Source of the DNA: Microvirga brassicacearum
Lineage (GTDB): Bacteria > Pseudomonadota > Alphaproteobacteria > Rhizobiales > Beijerinckiaceae
Assembly (NCBI RefSeq): GCF_008757455.1
Contig: NZ_VCMV01000014.1
Span: forward strand, 62,001-126,000
Direction of reading: 5' to 3'
DNA: 64,000 nucleotides
Part shown: positions 1-9,276 of the stretch, piece after piece
Numbering within the stretch: position 1 is the stretch's first letter
How the letters are laid out: the number at the start of each line of letters is the position of its first letter
Position numbers and translations under genes: made by a program
The notes under the pieces: model-generated
The model's database searches: none
Told to the model about the DNA's origin: nothing
Seen by the model: the letters and a program-made list of their open reading frames with translations, nothing else

Positions 1-45
1 TATCCGAAGCCGGCCTGGAAACCGACGGATTTCAGCGTGGTCTAG
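1..45 (+). CDS. possible C-terminal end of a truncated upstream gene
   Basis: The first frame is open from base 1 and reads YPKPAWKPTDFSVV before a TAG at 43-45. The composition looks protein-like, but only 14 residues are visible, so the family cannot be named. It could equally be a chance open stretch. The universal stress protein starts 69 bases downstream on the same strand. Confidence 0.3.
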   Translation, partial: YPKPAWKPTDFSVV

Positions 46-114
46 CCCGCGGCCAGCCGGGTACGGTCCACCAAGGGACTTGCGAACAACACCCATGAGC
101 GCGACAATACTCTT

Positions 115-951
115 ATGAAAAGCATCCTCGTTCCGATTGAAGATCACGGCGTCATCGAGTCCGTCCTTGAGACGGCCCTGCTCCTCGGCCAGAGCTTCGA
201 CGCCTACATCGAGGGGCTCGCCATCACGCCGGATTACCCGGTGGTACTCCCGGTCGACATCGCGATCGGCGTGCCCTCCCCGATCACCCCCGAGAACCGC
301 CAGGAGATGGCAAAAGCCTGTCACGAGCGGTTCGAGGCCTTCATGTCGCGCAAAGGGGTTTCCCGCTCCACCGCCAGCCTGTCCGGCCTGAGTTACGGCT
401 GGCGGCAGGACGGCCTGAGCGAAGACGCCTTCATGGGCGCCTATGGCCGGGTCTTCGACGTAACGGTGCTCGGTCGACCCGACGGGGGGAACGGCCATAC
501 GCGCCTGTCCACAGTTGAATCGGCGCTGTTTGAAACCGGACGTCCGGTGCTGATCGCGCCGCCGGTCGCGCCCAAGACGCTGGGCAACACAATCGTGATC
601 GCCTGGAATCGCAGCACCGAGACGGCGCGCGCGGTCCAGGGGTCGATGCCCCTGCTCGCGAAGGCCCGGCGGGTTGTCGTTCTGGAACTGGAAAACTGGG
701 GCGTTCCCGGCCCGTCGGCCTCCGAGCTGGTCCGATCGCTGGCCATGCACGGCGTGCCCGCCGAGGCGCTAATGAGCAGTGATCCGTCCAACAAGCCCGG
801 CGAAGCCATTCTGGGCGAGGCCGCATCGCTCGGATGCGACCTGCTCGTCAAGGGCGCTTATACGCAGAGCCGCCTGAGGCAGATGTTCTTTGGCGGCGCG
901 ACCAGCCACATCCTCGGCAATACGACCGTTCCGGTACTGCTGGCTCACTGA
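115..951 (+). CDS. universal stress protein (UspA family)
   Basis: A 278-residue protein. The N-terminus (MKSILVPIEDHG) is the usual first beta strand of a Usp domain. The C-terminus carries a GGATSHILG...TVPVLL segment at about 260-276, the nucleotide-binding end of the Usp fold. The length suits two tandem Usp halves, of which the second keeps the recognisable motif. These are soluble cytoplasmic stress proteins; a specific ligand cannot be deduced. The upstream ATG at 93 closes after seven codons, so 115 is the start, although no strong ribosome binding site precedes it. The protein stands alone, with 185 bases before the next gene. Confidence 0.85.
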   Translation: MKSILVPIEDHGVIESVLETALLLGQSFDAYIEGLAITPDYPVVLPVDIAIGVPSPITPENRQEMAKACHERFEAFMSRKGVSRSTASLSGLSYGWRQDGLSEDAFMGAYGRVFDVTVLGRPDGGNGHTRLSTVESALFETGRPVLIAPPVAPKTLGNTIVIAWNRSTETARAVQGSMPLLAKARRVVVLELENWGVPGPSASELVRSLAMHGVPAEALMSSDPSNKPGEAILGEAASLGCDLLVKGAYTQSRLRQMFFGGATSHILGNTTVPVLLAH

Positions 952-1136
952 CGCAGCGGCAGCCGTTCGGCCGCAGGGGACAACGGGTTACCACCCCATG
1001 GACGGATGACGGCCGGGGCGATACGCGCAGAGACGTCACCGTTCTTTCGATCGAGTCGTTTCATGTTATCCGCCGCCAATCCCGGCCGAGGGGCCACTCG
1101 CCTGCTTGAGGTTGCGTGCCGCTCCGGCGGCGTGCG

Positions 1137-2072
1137 ATGAGCGCGCCCCGGCCCTCACGCCACCAGAAAGTCCGATCCGGCGCCTTCTTCGGCATCGGCC
1201 TCATGCTGCTCGGCATCTTCCTGTTCGCGGTCAACGACGTCATGGGGAAGTGGCTCGTGGCGACCTACTCGGTCGGTCAGGTCCTGCTGTTGCGCAGCGC
1301 CGCAGCGCTCGCCGTGCTCATTCCCATCATGCGCCGCCAGAAGGTGGCTTTCGCGATCCCGCCGCAGCCGGGGCTCCACGCCATCCGGATCGGCCTCTCG
1401 ACGCTCGAAGTGGCGTCGTTCTACTGGGCCGTCACCTATCTGCCGCTCGCGGACGTAATGACCTACTACCTCGCGGCTCCCATCTATGTGGCGGCCTTCG
1501 CGGTTTTTCTGCTGGGTGAAAAGCTCGACGGGCCGCGCATCCTCGCCATCGCCGTCGGGTTTGCTGGGGTCCTCGTCGCGCTCCGGCCCTCGCCCGCAAC
1601 CCTCAGCCTGCCCGCGCTGATCGCGCTGGCCGGCAGCCTCTTCTACGCGCTCCTCATGATCACGACCCGCAAACTGCGCGACACGCCGGATGCGACGCTG
1701 GTTCTGGGGCAAATCGGCGGCGCGCTTGTCTTCGGCGCGATCGCCGCGCCGTTCTCCTGGGTGCACCCGTCGCCACTGGAACTGGCCGGCCTTTTCCTCC
1801 TCGGCATCGTGTCCATGGCGGGCCATGTCTGCGTCAACCGCTCGCTCAAACTCGCGCCGGCTTCGGTGGTCGCGCCGTATCAATATACGCTCATCGTCTG
1901 GGCCATCGTGCTCGGCTATCTGGCGTTCGGCGACATCGTCGAGTTCTGGACACTGGTCGGCGCCGGCATCATCTGTGGCGCCGGCCTGATCCTGCTAGTC
2001 CTGGAACGTGGCGCCGCCCGGCGCGGCCGGGTTGCGCGCGACATCGAAAAGCCGATCCTGCCCGAGGCCTGA
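1137..2072 (+). CDS. DMT superfamily (EamA) permease
   Basis: About 311 residues with ten hydrophobic segments in two EamA halves, the typical ten-helix drug/metabolite transporter layout. The first half starts with FGIGLMLLGIFLFAVNDVMGKWLV and the second with LPALIALAGSLFYALLMITTRKL. The substrate is unknown; relatives export amino acids or other metabolites. I chose the ATG at 1137 (MSAPRPSRHQ); a GTG at 1116 would add only seven arginine-rich residues. It precedes the liv cluster by 82 bases on the same strand, but a likely promoter in that gap suggests it is not part of the operon. Confidence 0.85.
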   Translation: MSAPRPSRHQKVRSGAFFGIGLMLLGIFLFAVNDVMGKWLVATYSVGQVLLLRSAAALAVLIPIMRRQKVAFAIPPQPGLHAIRIGLSTLEVASFYWAVTYLPLADVMTYYLAAPIYVAAFAVFLLGEKLDGPRILAIAVGFAGVLVALRPSPATLSLPALIALAGSLFYALLMITTRKLRDTPDATLVLGQIGGALVFGAIAAPFSWVHPSPLELAGLFLLGIVSMAGHVCVNRSLKLAPASVVAPYQYTLIVWAIVLGYLAFGDIVEFWTLVGAGIICGAGLILLVLERGAARRGRVARDIEKPILPEA

Positions 2073-2100
2073 ACCGGCCTTTCTCAGTTGATGGTCGTGC

Positions 2101-2130
2101 TTGACACGGACCCCGGCGCACGCCCCAATA
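2101..2130 (+). promoter_or_regulatory. candidate sigma-70 promoter of the liv operon
   Basis: A perfect -35 hexamer TTGACA lies at 2101-2106, followed after 17-18 bases by a weak -10 (CCAATA, 2125-2130). It sits 25 bases upstream of the ATG of the binding-protein gene. The -10 is poor, so this is a candidate only. Confidence 0.4.
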
Positions 2131-2154
2131 ACCTCACAAAAAACGAGGGAACGC

Positions 2155-3345
2155 ATGCGCCGCACATTGACATTTGCTGCCGCAACGGCAGCCATTCTCA
2201 TGGCATCGACCGCCATGGCCCAGGACATCAAGATCGCGCTGATCGCCGGCAAGACCGGTCCGCTGGAGGCTTACGCCAAGCAGACCGAAGCCGGCTTCAT
2301 GATGGGCCTCGAATATCTCACCAAGGGGTCGATGAGCTGGAAGGGGCGCAAGATCAGCGTCATCGTCAAGGACGATCAGCTGAAAGCCGATCTGGCAAAG
2401 ACCCTGCTCGAACAGGCCTATAACGACGACAAGGTCGATCTCGCGATCGGCACCACGTCATCGGCCGCAGCACTCGCGATGCTTCCGGTCGCGGAAGAGA
2501 ACGGCAAGGTGCTGATCGTCGAACCGGCCGTGGCCGACGCGATCACGGGCGAAAAGTGGAACCGCTTCATCTTCCGCACCTCGCGCAATTCCACGCAGGA
2601 CGCCTACGCCGCCGCCGCCGCCATCCCGGCGACCGGCGAAGTCAGCGTCGCGACGCTGGCGCAGGATTACGCCTTCGGTCGCGACGGCGTCGCGGCGGTC
2701 AAGACCGCGTTGAAGGAAATCCGCCCCAACGCCAATGTGGTGTTCGAGGAATACACGCCGCAGAACGCCACGGATTTCACCGCCTCCGCCCAGCGCCTGT
2801 TCGACGCCTTGAAGGATAAGCCCGGCAAGAAGATCATCACGATCATCTGGGCCGGCCAGCATCCGCTGCCGAAGATCGCCGACCTCAAGCCGGAGCGCTA
2901 CGGCATCGAGATCGCGCCCGGTGGAAACATCTTGCCGGCGATGCAGATCTACAAGAACTATCCGGGCATGGAAGGCGCGATCTATTATTATTACGCGTTC
3001 CCCAAAAACCCCATGAACGACTGGCTCGTGGCCGAGCATCAGAAGCGCTTCAACGCCCCGCCGGACTTCTTCACCGCCGGCGGTTTTGCTGCCGCCTCGG
3101 CAGCGCTCACCGCCATCGACAAGGCCGGCGGCACCGACACCGAAAAGCTCATTGCCGCCATGGAGGGCATGACCTTTGAGACGCCCAAAGGACCGATGAC
3201 ATTCCGCAAGGAGGATCATCAGGCGCTGCAGGTCATGTATCACTTCAAGGTCAAGGGTGACGGCAAGGACGCCAACGACCTGCTGGAACTGGTCAACACG
3301 ATTCCGGCCGACAAGATGCCGATTCCGGTGCGCAACAAGCGCTGA
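2155..3345 (+). CDS. branched-chain amino acid ABC transporter substrate-binding protein
   Basis: A 396-residue periplasmic binding protein of the LivJ/LivK (Peripla_BP_6) family. An N-terminal signal peptide is visible: MRRTLTFAAATAAILMAST, with cleavage after AMA before QDIKIALIAG. The mature part starts with the typical beta strand and ligand loop (IALIAGKTGPLEAYAKQT). The ATG at 2155 is preceded by GAGGGA at 2145-2150, so I prefer it over the upstream in-frame start at 2101. It heads a five-gene cluster encoding a complete importer. The true ligand could be a branched-chain amino acid, an amide or an aromatic acid; this family is broad. Confidence 0.9.
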   Translation: MRRTLTFAAATAAILMASTAMAQDIKIALIAGKTGPLEAYAKQTEAGFMMGLEYLTKGSMSWKGRKISVIVKDDQLKADLAKTLLEQAYNDDKVDLAIGTTSSAAALAMLPVAEENGKVLIVEPAVADAITGEKWNRFIFRTSRNSTQDAYAAAAAIPATGEVSVATLAQDYAFGRDGVAAVKTALKEIRPNANVVFEEYTPQNATDFTASAQRLFDALKDKPGKKIITIIWAGQHPLPKIADLKPERYGIEIAPGGNILPAMQIYKNYPGMEGAIYYYYAFPKNPMNDWLVAEHQKRFNAPPDFFTAGGFAAASAALTAIDKAGGTDTEKLIAAMEGMTFETPKGPMTFRKEDHQALQVMYHFKVKGDGKDANDLLELVNTIPADKMPIPVRNKR

Positions 3346-3351
3346 CCAGCG

Positions 3352-4128
3352 GTGACTCAATCCCAGACAATGGAGCCCGCGCTGGAGACACGCGGGCTCA
3401 CCATTCGTTTCGGCGGCCATGTGGCGGTCAATGATGTCTCGTGCGGTTTTGCCCCGGGCACGCTTACCGCCATCGTGGGCCCGAACGGCGCTGGCAAGAC
3501 CACCTATTTCAACCTGATCTCCGGGCAATTACGCGCCAGCGCTGGACAGGTTCTCGTCGGCGGACAGGACATCACGACACTGCCCGCATCGGCGCGGACG
3601 CGGCAAGGATTGGGGCGCGCTTTTCAGCTCACGAACCTGTTTCCGCAACTCTCCGCACTGGAGAATGTCCGCCTTGCCGTGCAAAGCCGCGCGGAGGCGG
3701 GCTGGTCGCTCTTCCGTGTCTGGAACGATCGCCGCGACCTGATCGAGAAAGCCGAAGCGGTTCTCGAGCGCGTGCGCCTTGCGGACAAACGGAACGTGGC
3801 ACCGGCGGCTTTGTCGCACGGCGATCAGCGCAAGCTCGAGGTGGCGCTTCTCATCGCCATGGAGCCGAAGGTTTTCATGTTCGACGAACCGACAGCCGGC
3901 ATGAGCGTCGATGAAGTGCCGACGGTCCTCGAATTGATAAACGACATCAAGCAACGGGGCGACGCCACCGTGCTGCTGGTCGAACACAAGATGGATGTGG
4001 TCCGCTCGCTCGCCGACCGCATCGTCGTGCTGCACAATGGCGTGCTGGTGGCAGACGGCGACCCGGCCGCGGTGATTGCATCACCCATCGTGCAGGAAGC
4101 ATATCTGGGCATCGAGGCGACCCGATGA
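3352..4128 (+). CDS. livG: branched-chain amino acid ABC transporter ATP-binding protein (LivG-type)
   Basis: A 258-residue ABC ATPase with Walker A GPNGAGKT (43-50), a signature variant LSHGDQ (154-159) and Walker B VFMFDEP (174-180). LSHGDQR is the form common in LivG-type ATPases. It starts with GTG six bases after the binding-protein stop; an internal ATG at 3370 is the alternative. Its 3' end overlaps the next ATPase gene by 4 bases (ATGA). It would energise import through the two permeases encoded downstream. Confidence 0.92.
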   Translation: MTQSQTMEPALETRGLTIRFGGHVAVNDVSCGFAPGTLTAIVGPNGAGKTTYFNLISGQLRASAGQVLVGGQDITTLPASARTRQGLGRAFQLTNLFPQLSALENVRLAVQSRAEAGWSLFRVWNDRRDLIEKAEAVLERVRLADKRNVAPAALSHGDQRKLEVALLIAMEPKVFMFDEPTAGMSVDEVPTVLELINDIKQRGDATVLLVEHKMDVVRSLADRIVVLHNGVLVADGDPAAVIASPIVQEAYLGIEATR

Positions 4129-4850
4129 GCGAGGTACTGCTGCAACTGGAAGGCGTGCACACGCATATCGGGCCTTACCATATCCTGCACGGGGTCGATT
4201 GCGCGATTCCCGCCGGCGGTCTGACGGTTTTGCTCGGCCGCAATGGCGCCGGCAAGACGACGACGTTGCGCACGATTATGGGGCTCTGGCAGGCCTCGTC
4301 CGGCCGCATCCGTTTCGACGGGCTGGACATCTCCAAGGCCCCCACGCCTGACATCGCGCGCGCCGGGATCGCCTACGTGCCGGAATCGATGGCAATCTTC
4401 ACCGATCTCACCGTGCGCGAGAACATCGTGCTGGCGGCGCGCAGCGGACCGGTGGATTCGGGCCGTCTCGATTGGATGCTCGGATTGTTTCCGGCGCTCA
4501 AGCGGTTCTGGAATTTGCCCGCGGGCAATCTGTCCGGCGGGCAGAAGCAGATGCTGGCCATCGCCCGCGCCATCGCCGAACCGCGGCGGCTCTTGCTGGT
4601 GGACGAGCCGACCAAGGGCCTCGCGCCCGTGATGGTGCGCAGCATGATCGAGGCTTTTCGCGCACTGAAGGCAGCCGGGGAGACGATCCTGCTCGTCGAG
4701 CAGAATTTTTATGCTGCATCGGCGCTCGGCGACCATGTGCTGGTGATGGATGACGGGCGCATCGCGCATTCCGGCGCCATGAGCGATCTCGTGGCCGATC
4801 CTGTCTTGCAACAGCGCCTGCTCGGCCTCAGCCTGGATGCTCATCAATGA
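4125..4850 (+). CDS. livF: branched-chain amino acid ABC transporter ATP-binding protein (LivF-type)
   Basis: A 241-residue ABC ATPase with Walker A GRNGAGKT (38-45), signature LSGGQ (136-140) and Walker B LLLVDEP (156-162), followed by the LivF-typical TKGLAP. It overlaps the LivG-type gene upstream and the permease gene downstream by 4 bases each (ATGA), which points to translational coupling and equal stoichiometry. It pairs with the LivG-type subunit as the second nucleotide-binding domain. Confidence 0.92.
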   Translation: MSEVLLQLEGVHTHIGPYHILHGVDCAIPAGGLTVLLGRNGAGKTTTLRTIMGLWQASSGRIRFDGLDISKAPTPDIARAGIAYVPESMAIFTDLTVRENIVLAARSGPVDSGRLDWMLGLFPALKRFWNLPAGNLSGGQKQMLAIARAIAEPRRLLLVDEPTKGLAPVMVRSMIEAFRALKAAGETILLVEQNFYAASALGDHVLVMDDGRIAHSGAMSDLVADPVLQQRLLGLSLDAHQ

Positions 4851-5869
4851 CCGACATCGCCACCAATGCCGCTGACACAGCTGAATTGCCGCGCGCCAGG
4901 ACCGATTGGCTGCCGCTGCTTCTCGTGCCGGCGCTCGCGCTGCTGGCCCTTCCCTTCATCGGCAATCCATCATCCTGGGTCACCCTCACGGTGGCGGGTC
5001 TCGCCATGGGGATGATGATTTTTCTCATGGCGTCTGGTCTCACCCTCGTCTTCGGCCTGATGGACATCATCAATTTCGGCCATGGCGTCTTCATCTCGCT
5101 CGGCGCCTACGCCACGCTGATCGTGCTCGGTCCGCTTGCCGCCTGGGGCCAGGCGGATTCGCTCGGCCTGAATCTCGCGCTGATGGGGCTGTGCATCCTC
5201 GTCGCGATGGCGCTGACGGCAGCAGTCGGCGCGGTGTTCGAGCGGGTGATCGTGCGTCCGGTTTATGGCAGCCACCTGAAGCAGATTCTCGTGACGATGG
5301 GCGGCCTCATCGTCACCGAGCAGGCGATCCACGCCATATGGGGCGCCTCGCCGATCCCAATCGCGCTGCCGGCGAGCCTGCGCGGCGCCTATGTGCTCGG
5401 CGATATCGTGATGGAGCGCTACCGCGTCTTCGCGGTCGTGATCGGATTGGTCGTCTTCGCCGGGATGGAGCTTTTGCTGAACCGCACCCGCATCGGCCTC
5501 CTGATCCGCGCCGGCGTCGAAAATCCCGAAATGGTCGAGGCACTCGGCTATCGCATTCGCCGCCTTTTCGTCAGCGTGTTCGTGGCCGGCTCCGCGCTTG
5601 CCGGGCTTGGCGGCGTCATGTGGGCCTTCTACCGCCAGACGCTGACGGCCGGCATGGGCATGGAGGTGATGGTGCTGGTGTTCATTGTCATCATCATCGG
5701 CGGCCTCGGCTCTGTCGGGGGCTGCTTCGTCGGTTCGCTGCTCGTCGCGCTGGTGGCAAATTATGTCGGCTTTCTTGCCCCGAAGCTGGCGCTGATCTCC
5801 AATATCCTGGTGATGGCTTTGGTGCTGGTCTGGCGTCCGCAGGGCCTATTTCCGGTGGCGCGCCGATGA
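4847..5869 (+). CDS. livH: branched-chain amino acid ABC transporter permease (LivH-type)
   Basis: A 340-residue integral membrane protein. The segment GLTLVFGLMDIINFGHGVFISLGAY is the hallmark of LivH permeases. The conserved EAA-like region near the C-terminus reads GGLGSVGGCFVGSLLVALV. The N-terminus carries an extra hydrophilic stretch of about 20 residues before the first membrane segment. It is coupled by ATGA overlaps to its neighbours on both sides. Confidence 0.92.
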   Translation: MTDIATNAADTAELPRARTDWLPLLLVPALALLALPFIGNPSSWVTLTVAGLAMGMMIFLMASGLTLVFGLMDIINFGHGVFISLGAYATLIVLGPLAAWGQADSLGLNLALMGLCILVAMALTAAVGAVFERVIVRPVYGSHLKQILVTMGGLIVTEQAIHAIWGASPIPIALPASLRGAYVLGDIVMERYRVFAVVIGLVVFAGMELLLNRTRIGLLIRAGVENPEMVEALGYRIRRLFVSVFVAGSALAGLGGVMWAFYRQTLTAGMGMEVMVLVFIVIIIGGLGSVGGCFVGSLLVALVANYVGFLAPKLALISNILVMALVLVWRPQGLFPVARR

Positions 5870-6984
5870 CCGCCCGTTCAGCACTCTCCGCCGCGGCCAC
5901 GCAACCGCGTCCGACAGGCATGATGTCGCGTCTCCTGTCGTCCGATATGCCGCGTTCGCGCGCGCTGTCGGCGATCCTGATCGTCATTGTCGCCGGCCTC
6001 GCCGCGACGCCGTTTTTGTTTTCCGGCAGTCAGCCGTTGAGCACCGCCGCGAAGATCTGCGTGTTCATCGCGCTGGTCGCAAGTTACGATCTGCTGCTCG
6101 GCTATACGGGCATCGTCTCCTTCGCCCATACGATGTTCTTCGGCATCGGCGGCTACGGGGTCGCAATCGCGCTCGAACGACTTGGCCCTACCTGGATATC
6201 CGTTGCAATCGGCCTGGCGGTGGCGCTGGTTCTGTCGGCCGTCCTTGCGGTCGCGATCGGCCTGTTGTCGTTGCGCGTGCGGGCGATTTTTTTCTCGATG
6301 ATCACGCTGGCGGTCGCGTCCGCCGCCGCCGTGCTGGCGTCGCAGATGTCGACTGTCACGGGCGGCGAGGACGGCCTGTCGTTCCAGCTTCCACCGCAAC
6401 TTCGCCCCGCATTCCGGCTGCTCTTGGAACCCATCTTTGGCGTCACCATCAACGGGCGGGTTCTGGCCTATTATCTGGTCTTCTTCGCCGCGCTCGCCAT
6501 TTTTCTCGCCCTGCTGCGCATCGTGAACTCGCCCTTCGGGCGCGTATTGCAGGCGATCCGCGAGAACGAATTTCGCGCAGAGGCGCTGGGCTACCGCGTG
6601 GTTGCCTACCGAACCGCCGCGTCGGTGATCTCGGCGCTCGCCGCCACGGTCGCGGGTGCCATGCTGGCGCTCTGGTTGCGCTACAACGGCCCCGACACCA
6701 CCCTCTCCTTCTCGATCATGATCGACATTCTGCTGATGGTCGTGATCGGCGGCATGGGCACCCTGTATGGCGCGGTGATCGGCGCTACCCTCTTTGTGCT
6801 GGCGCAGAGCTATCTGCAGGTGCTCATGGGCGCCGCCAGCAGCGGCTTGTCGGGGATTCCATTCCTGCCGGATCTCGTCCATCCGGATCGCTGGCTGCTG
6901 TGGCTTGGCGCCCTCTTCATCATCAGCGTCTACGCGTTCCCCGGCGGCATTGTGGGATATTTGCGAAAGCGCCAATCAGCCTGA
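5866..6984 (+). CDS. livM: branched-chain amino acid ABC transporter permease (LivM-type)
   Basis: A 372-residue integral membrane protein of the LivM family, with YDLLLGYTGIVSFAHTMFFG as the family motif and VIGGMGTLYGAVIGA as the C-terminal coupling region. The reading frame is open well upstream, inside livH, but the ATG at 5866 overlaps the livH stop as ATGA, like every other junction in this operon, so that is the start. It completes the importer. No obvious terminator follows within the 60 bases before the next gene. Confidence 0.92.
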   Translation: MTARSALSAAATQPRPTGMMSRLLSSDMPRSRALSAILIVIVAGLAATPFLFSGSQPLSTAAKICVFIALVASYDLLLGYTGIVSFAHTMFFGIGGYGVAIALERLGPTWISVAIGLAVALVLSAVLAVAIGLLSLRVRAIFFSMITLAVASAAAVLASQMSTVTGGEDGLSFQLPPQLRPAFRLLLEPIFGVTINGRVLAYYLVFFAALAIFLALLRIVNSPFGRVLQAIRENEFRAEALGYRVVAYRTAASVISALAATVAGAMLALWLRYNGPDTTLSFSIMIDILLMVVIGGMGTLYGAVIGATLFVLAQSYLQVLMGAASSGLSGIPFLPDLVHPDRWLLWLGALFIISVYAFPGGIVGYLRKRQSA

Positions 6985-7044
6985 AGACCGACGAACAAAA
7001 GCCGCGCTTCAATCGTTGTCTGTGTGGGGATGAAGGAGTGCGCC

Positions 7045-7512
7045 ATGAGTAGGGCTTTCGTTCGTGAAGCCGAAGGTGGGGAAGGCTTTGAGGAGCTGCC
7101 GGATCGTCAGATCAGCCCCCATTCGAATCTGGTCACGCTGGCCGGCCTCGCACATATGGACGAGGAGATCGGCACATTGCGCGCGCGTCTTGCGGAAGCG
7201 CAGGAGCGCGATGATCGCAGCGACATTTCACGGGTGTCGAGGGATTTGCGCTACTGGACGCACCGGCGCGCGACCGCCGAAGTGGTTCCCGACCCCATCG
7301 ACCACCGGCACGTGCGGTTTGGCTCCACCGTGACGTTCAAACGAGAGGACGGGCGCGAGCAATCCTATCGGATCGTCGGGGAGGATGAGGCCGATCCGGC
7401 AGTCGGCACGATCTCCTACGTGTCACCGCTTGCCCAGGCGCTGATGGGAAAGGAAGTTGGAGAGGTCGCGCTGCTCGGACACGGTGAAGCGGAAATTATT
7501 TCCATCCGGTGA
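7045..7512 (+). CDS. GreA/GreB-family transcription factor-like protein
   Basis: A 155-residue protein. Residues of about 30-75 form a charged, coiled-coil-like segment, and the C-terminal half matches the GreA/Rnk FKBP-like domain (FGSTVTFKREDGREQSYRIVGEDEAD...GTISYVSPLAQALMGKEVGE). Such proteins insert a coiled coil into the RNA polymerase secondary channel. An acidic ERDDRSD stretch sits where the coiled-coil tip would be. The start at 7045 is set by an AAGGAG at 7032-7037; the ATG at 7030 lies upstream of it. It is probably a paralogue rather than the housekeeping GreA, which usually lacks the long acidic N-terminal extension. It is convergent with the MscS gene. Confidence 0.78.
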   Translation: MSRAFVREAEGGEGFEELPDRQISPHSNLVTLAGLAHMDEEIGTLRARLAEAQERDDRSDISRVSRDLRYWTHRRATAEVVPDPIDHRHVRFGSTVTFKREDGREQSYRIVGEDEADPAVGTISYVSPLAQALMGKEVGEVALLGHGEAEIISIR

Positions 7513-7524
7513 ACGCAGCAATTC

Positions 7525-9276
7525 TTAGGCTTTGGCCTTTTCGGGCGGCTCCTCTTCCAAGGGAGCGCCGTCGTTGCGCTCGGGTGAAGCGACCGAAGAC
7601 GCGGGCGCTGGCGTTTCCGGCACAATGACGGCGTCGCGCAGCATGAGGTCGATCTCCTGCTGGATCCGGAGAAACTCCTCCCACTTCGAGGTCATGATCA
7701 GGGCGCGGATTTCGGCTTTCGGTTTTTCTTCCTGTCCCTCGCGCAGGCGAACCTCCAGCGTCCCGGGTTCGATCATCGGATGTCGACTCACAAGCGCCGT
7801 CAACGTCTCGACCTCCTGACGAATGCCGATGCTGTCGACGGAGCGCAGTCCGACTGTGCGATTGTAGGGCATCCGGTCGCGGTTCGTGAGGTTGATGATG
7901 TTCAGGTTCACGAATGTGGCGTTCGGAATGGTGATCAACGAGCGGTCGAGCCCTCGGATCCGGGTCGAGCGGATGCCGATTTCCTGCACCCGCCCCTCAA
8001 GCGTGCCGAAACGGCACAAATCCCCCACGCGCACGGGCCGGTCAGCGTAGAGAATGAGGCCGCCGATGAAGTTCTCGAGCGTCGGCTTTGCCGCCAGAGC
8101 GACCGCAAGCCCGCCGACGCCGAGACCGGCCAGCAGGCCCGCCAGCGGCAGACCGAGATAGGCCGCGCCATAGATCAACAGCGCGATGGCGAAACCGATC
8201 CCCGCAATGCGCACCGCGGCTCGCGCCAGATGCGCATCGATGCTCTCGCTTCGGGTGAATGTCAGGCGGCTCGCGAGCGCGCTCGAGAATCTTAAGATGC
8301 CCCACACCGCCCCGAGATATGCGATGCCCTCGGCAATTTGCTCGACGACGTCGTTAAGGCGGCCCGTCACATTGATCTGATGGTCGGACATGTAGGAGAC
8401 GAACAACGACGCCACGATGACCGCGGCGGGAAGGACTGCGCTCCCCGCAACCGATTTCGACCATTCGGGCGACCGAGCGCGCACGCGTATCATCCGTCGG
8501 ACACCCGCAACCCCGGCAACCGCGATCCCGATGGTCAGAAGAAGACCGATCCATTGCCAGACCGCCTGGCCTTGTATTTCGAACCGGAAGGATGCCGGCA
8601 GGGCCTCGATGAGAGAAAACCATTTTGGCGGGAGCAGATTGCCGGGCGATTGGCTGAAGAAATCGTAGAAATCCTCAGCCGTCGCGCTCGTATTCGGATC
8701 GTTGCGGACGAGTTGATAGAAGTCGCGAACGAGATTGACGGTCTCACTGGAGAAAAGGTATTCGCCGCCGCGCGGTCCGTCGGGCATGCGCACGATCCGG
8801 ATTTCTGTTCCGGGTACATTCCAGCTCTGCGGTTTTTCGTTGTCGCCGGGAATTTCACTCTGGGGCGGCAGCGGCACCCGGTCGAGAATCTCCTTCAACA
8901 GCAATGTCGATTCGAGCCGGCGATGTTCGAGTTCGACCGGCGCGATCTGGCTGAGGTCCAGCGTGCGAGCGGCGCGTGCAAGCAAGGACTCCGCCTCCTT
9001 GACCTTCTCCTCGACCTCTCGACTCCAGGACAATCCGGGTTCGGCCTTGTTCTCGCGATAGGCATCGAGCAGCAGTTGGGATGCCTTGGCCGAATAGGCG
9101 CGGAACCCTTCGAGTGTTGCACGCGGACTGGAGGTCTCGGCCGGCGCCAGCGACCGGAGATTGCCGAGCGCCGTCGGTGCGCCAATGAACTGGAGAGCGG
9201 CAAACAGGCCGACCAGAAACAGGCAGAGCAGCGGGATCGCCGCTTCCTTCATGAGGTTGCGTGCAGAAGTTCTCAT
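7525..9276 (-). CDS. MscS-family mechanosensitive ion channel with large N-terminal domain
   Basis: A 583-residue protein. An N-terminal membrane segment (about 12-32) is followed by a roughly 200-residue extracytoplasmic domain, then several membrane helices. The MscS pore helix and beta domain follow, with the GLPLAGLLAGLGVGGLAVAL glycine/alanine-rich pore and GTLEGRVQEIGIRSTRI. The C-terminus is acidic and proline-rich. MscS-type channels release solutes on hypo-osmotic shock. I chose the ATG at 9276 because GGGAAG lies five bases upstream; a TTG at 9297 would add seven residues. Confidence 0.88.
   Translation of the reverse strand: MRTSARNLMKEAAIPLLCLFLVGLFAALQFIGAPTALGNLRSLAPAETSSPRATLEGFRAYSAKASQLLLDAYRENKAEPGLSWSREVEEKVKEAESLLARAARTLDLSQIAPVELEHRRLESTLLLKEILDRVPLPPQSEIPGDNEKPQSWNVPGTEIRIVRMPDGPRGGEYLFSSETVNLVRDFYQLVRNDPNTSATAEDFYDFFSQSPGNLLPPKWFSLIEALPASFRFEIQGQAVWQWIGLLLTIGIAVAGVAGVRRMIRVRARSPEWSKSVAGSAVLPAAVIVASLFVSYMSDHQINVTGRLNDVVEQIAEGIAYLGAVWGILRFSSALASRLTFTRSESIDAHLARAAVRIAGIGFAIALLIYGAAYLGLPLAGLLAGLGVGGLAVALAAKPTLENFIGGLILYADRPVRVGDLCRFGTLEGRVQEIGIRSTRIRGLDRSLITIPNATFVNLNIINLTNRDRMPYNRTVGLRSVDSIGIRQEVETLTALVSRHPMIEPGTLEVRLREGQEEKPKAEIRALIMTSKWEEFLRIQQEIDLMLRDAVIVPETPAPASSVASPERNDGAPLEEEPPEKAKA

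Noticed and set aside
4906-5865. Apparent N-terminal extension of the livM frame through livH.
   Set aside because: The extension is a shadow of livH. livM starts at the ATG overlapping the livH stop, like all other junctions in the operon.
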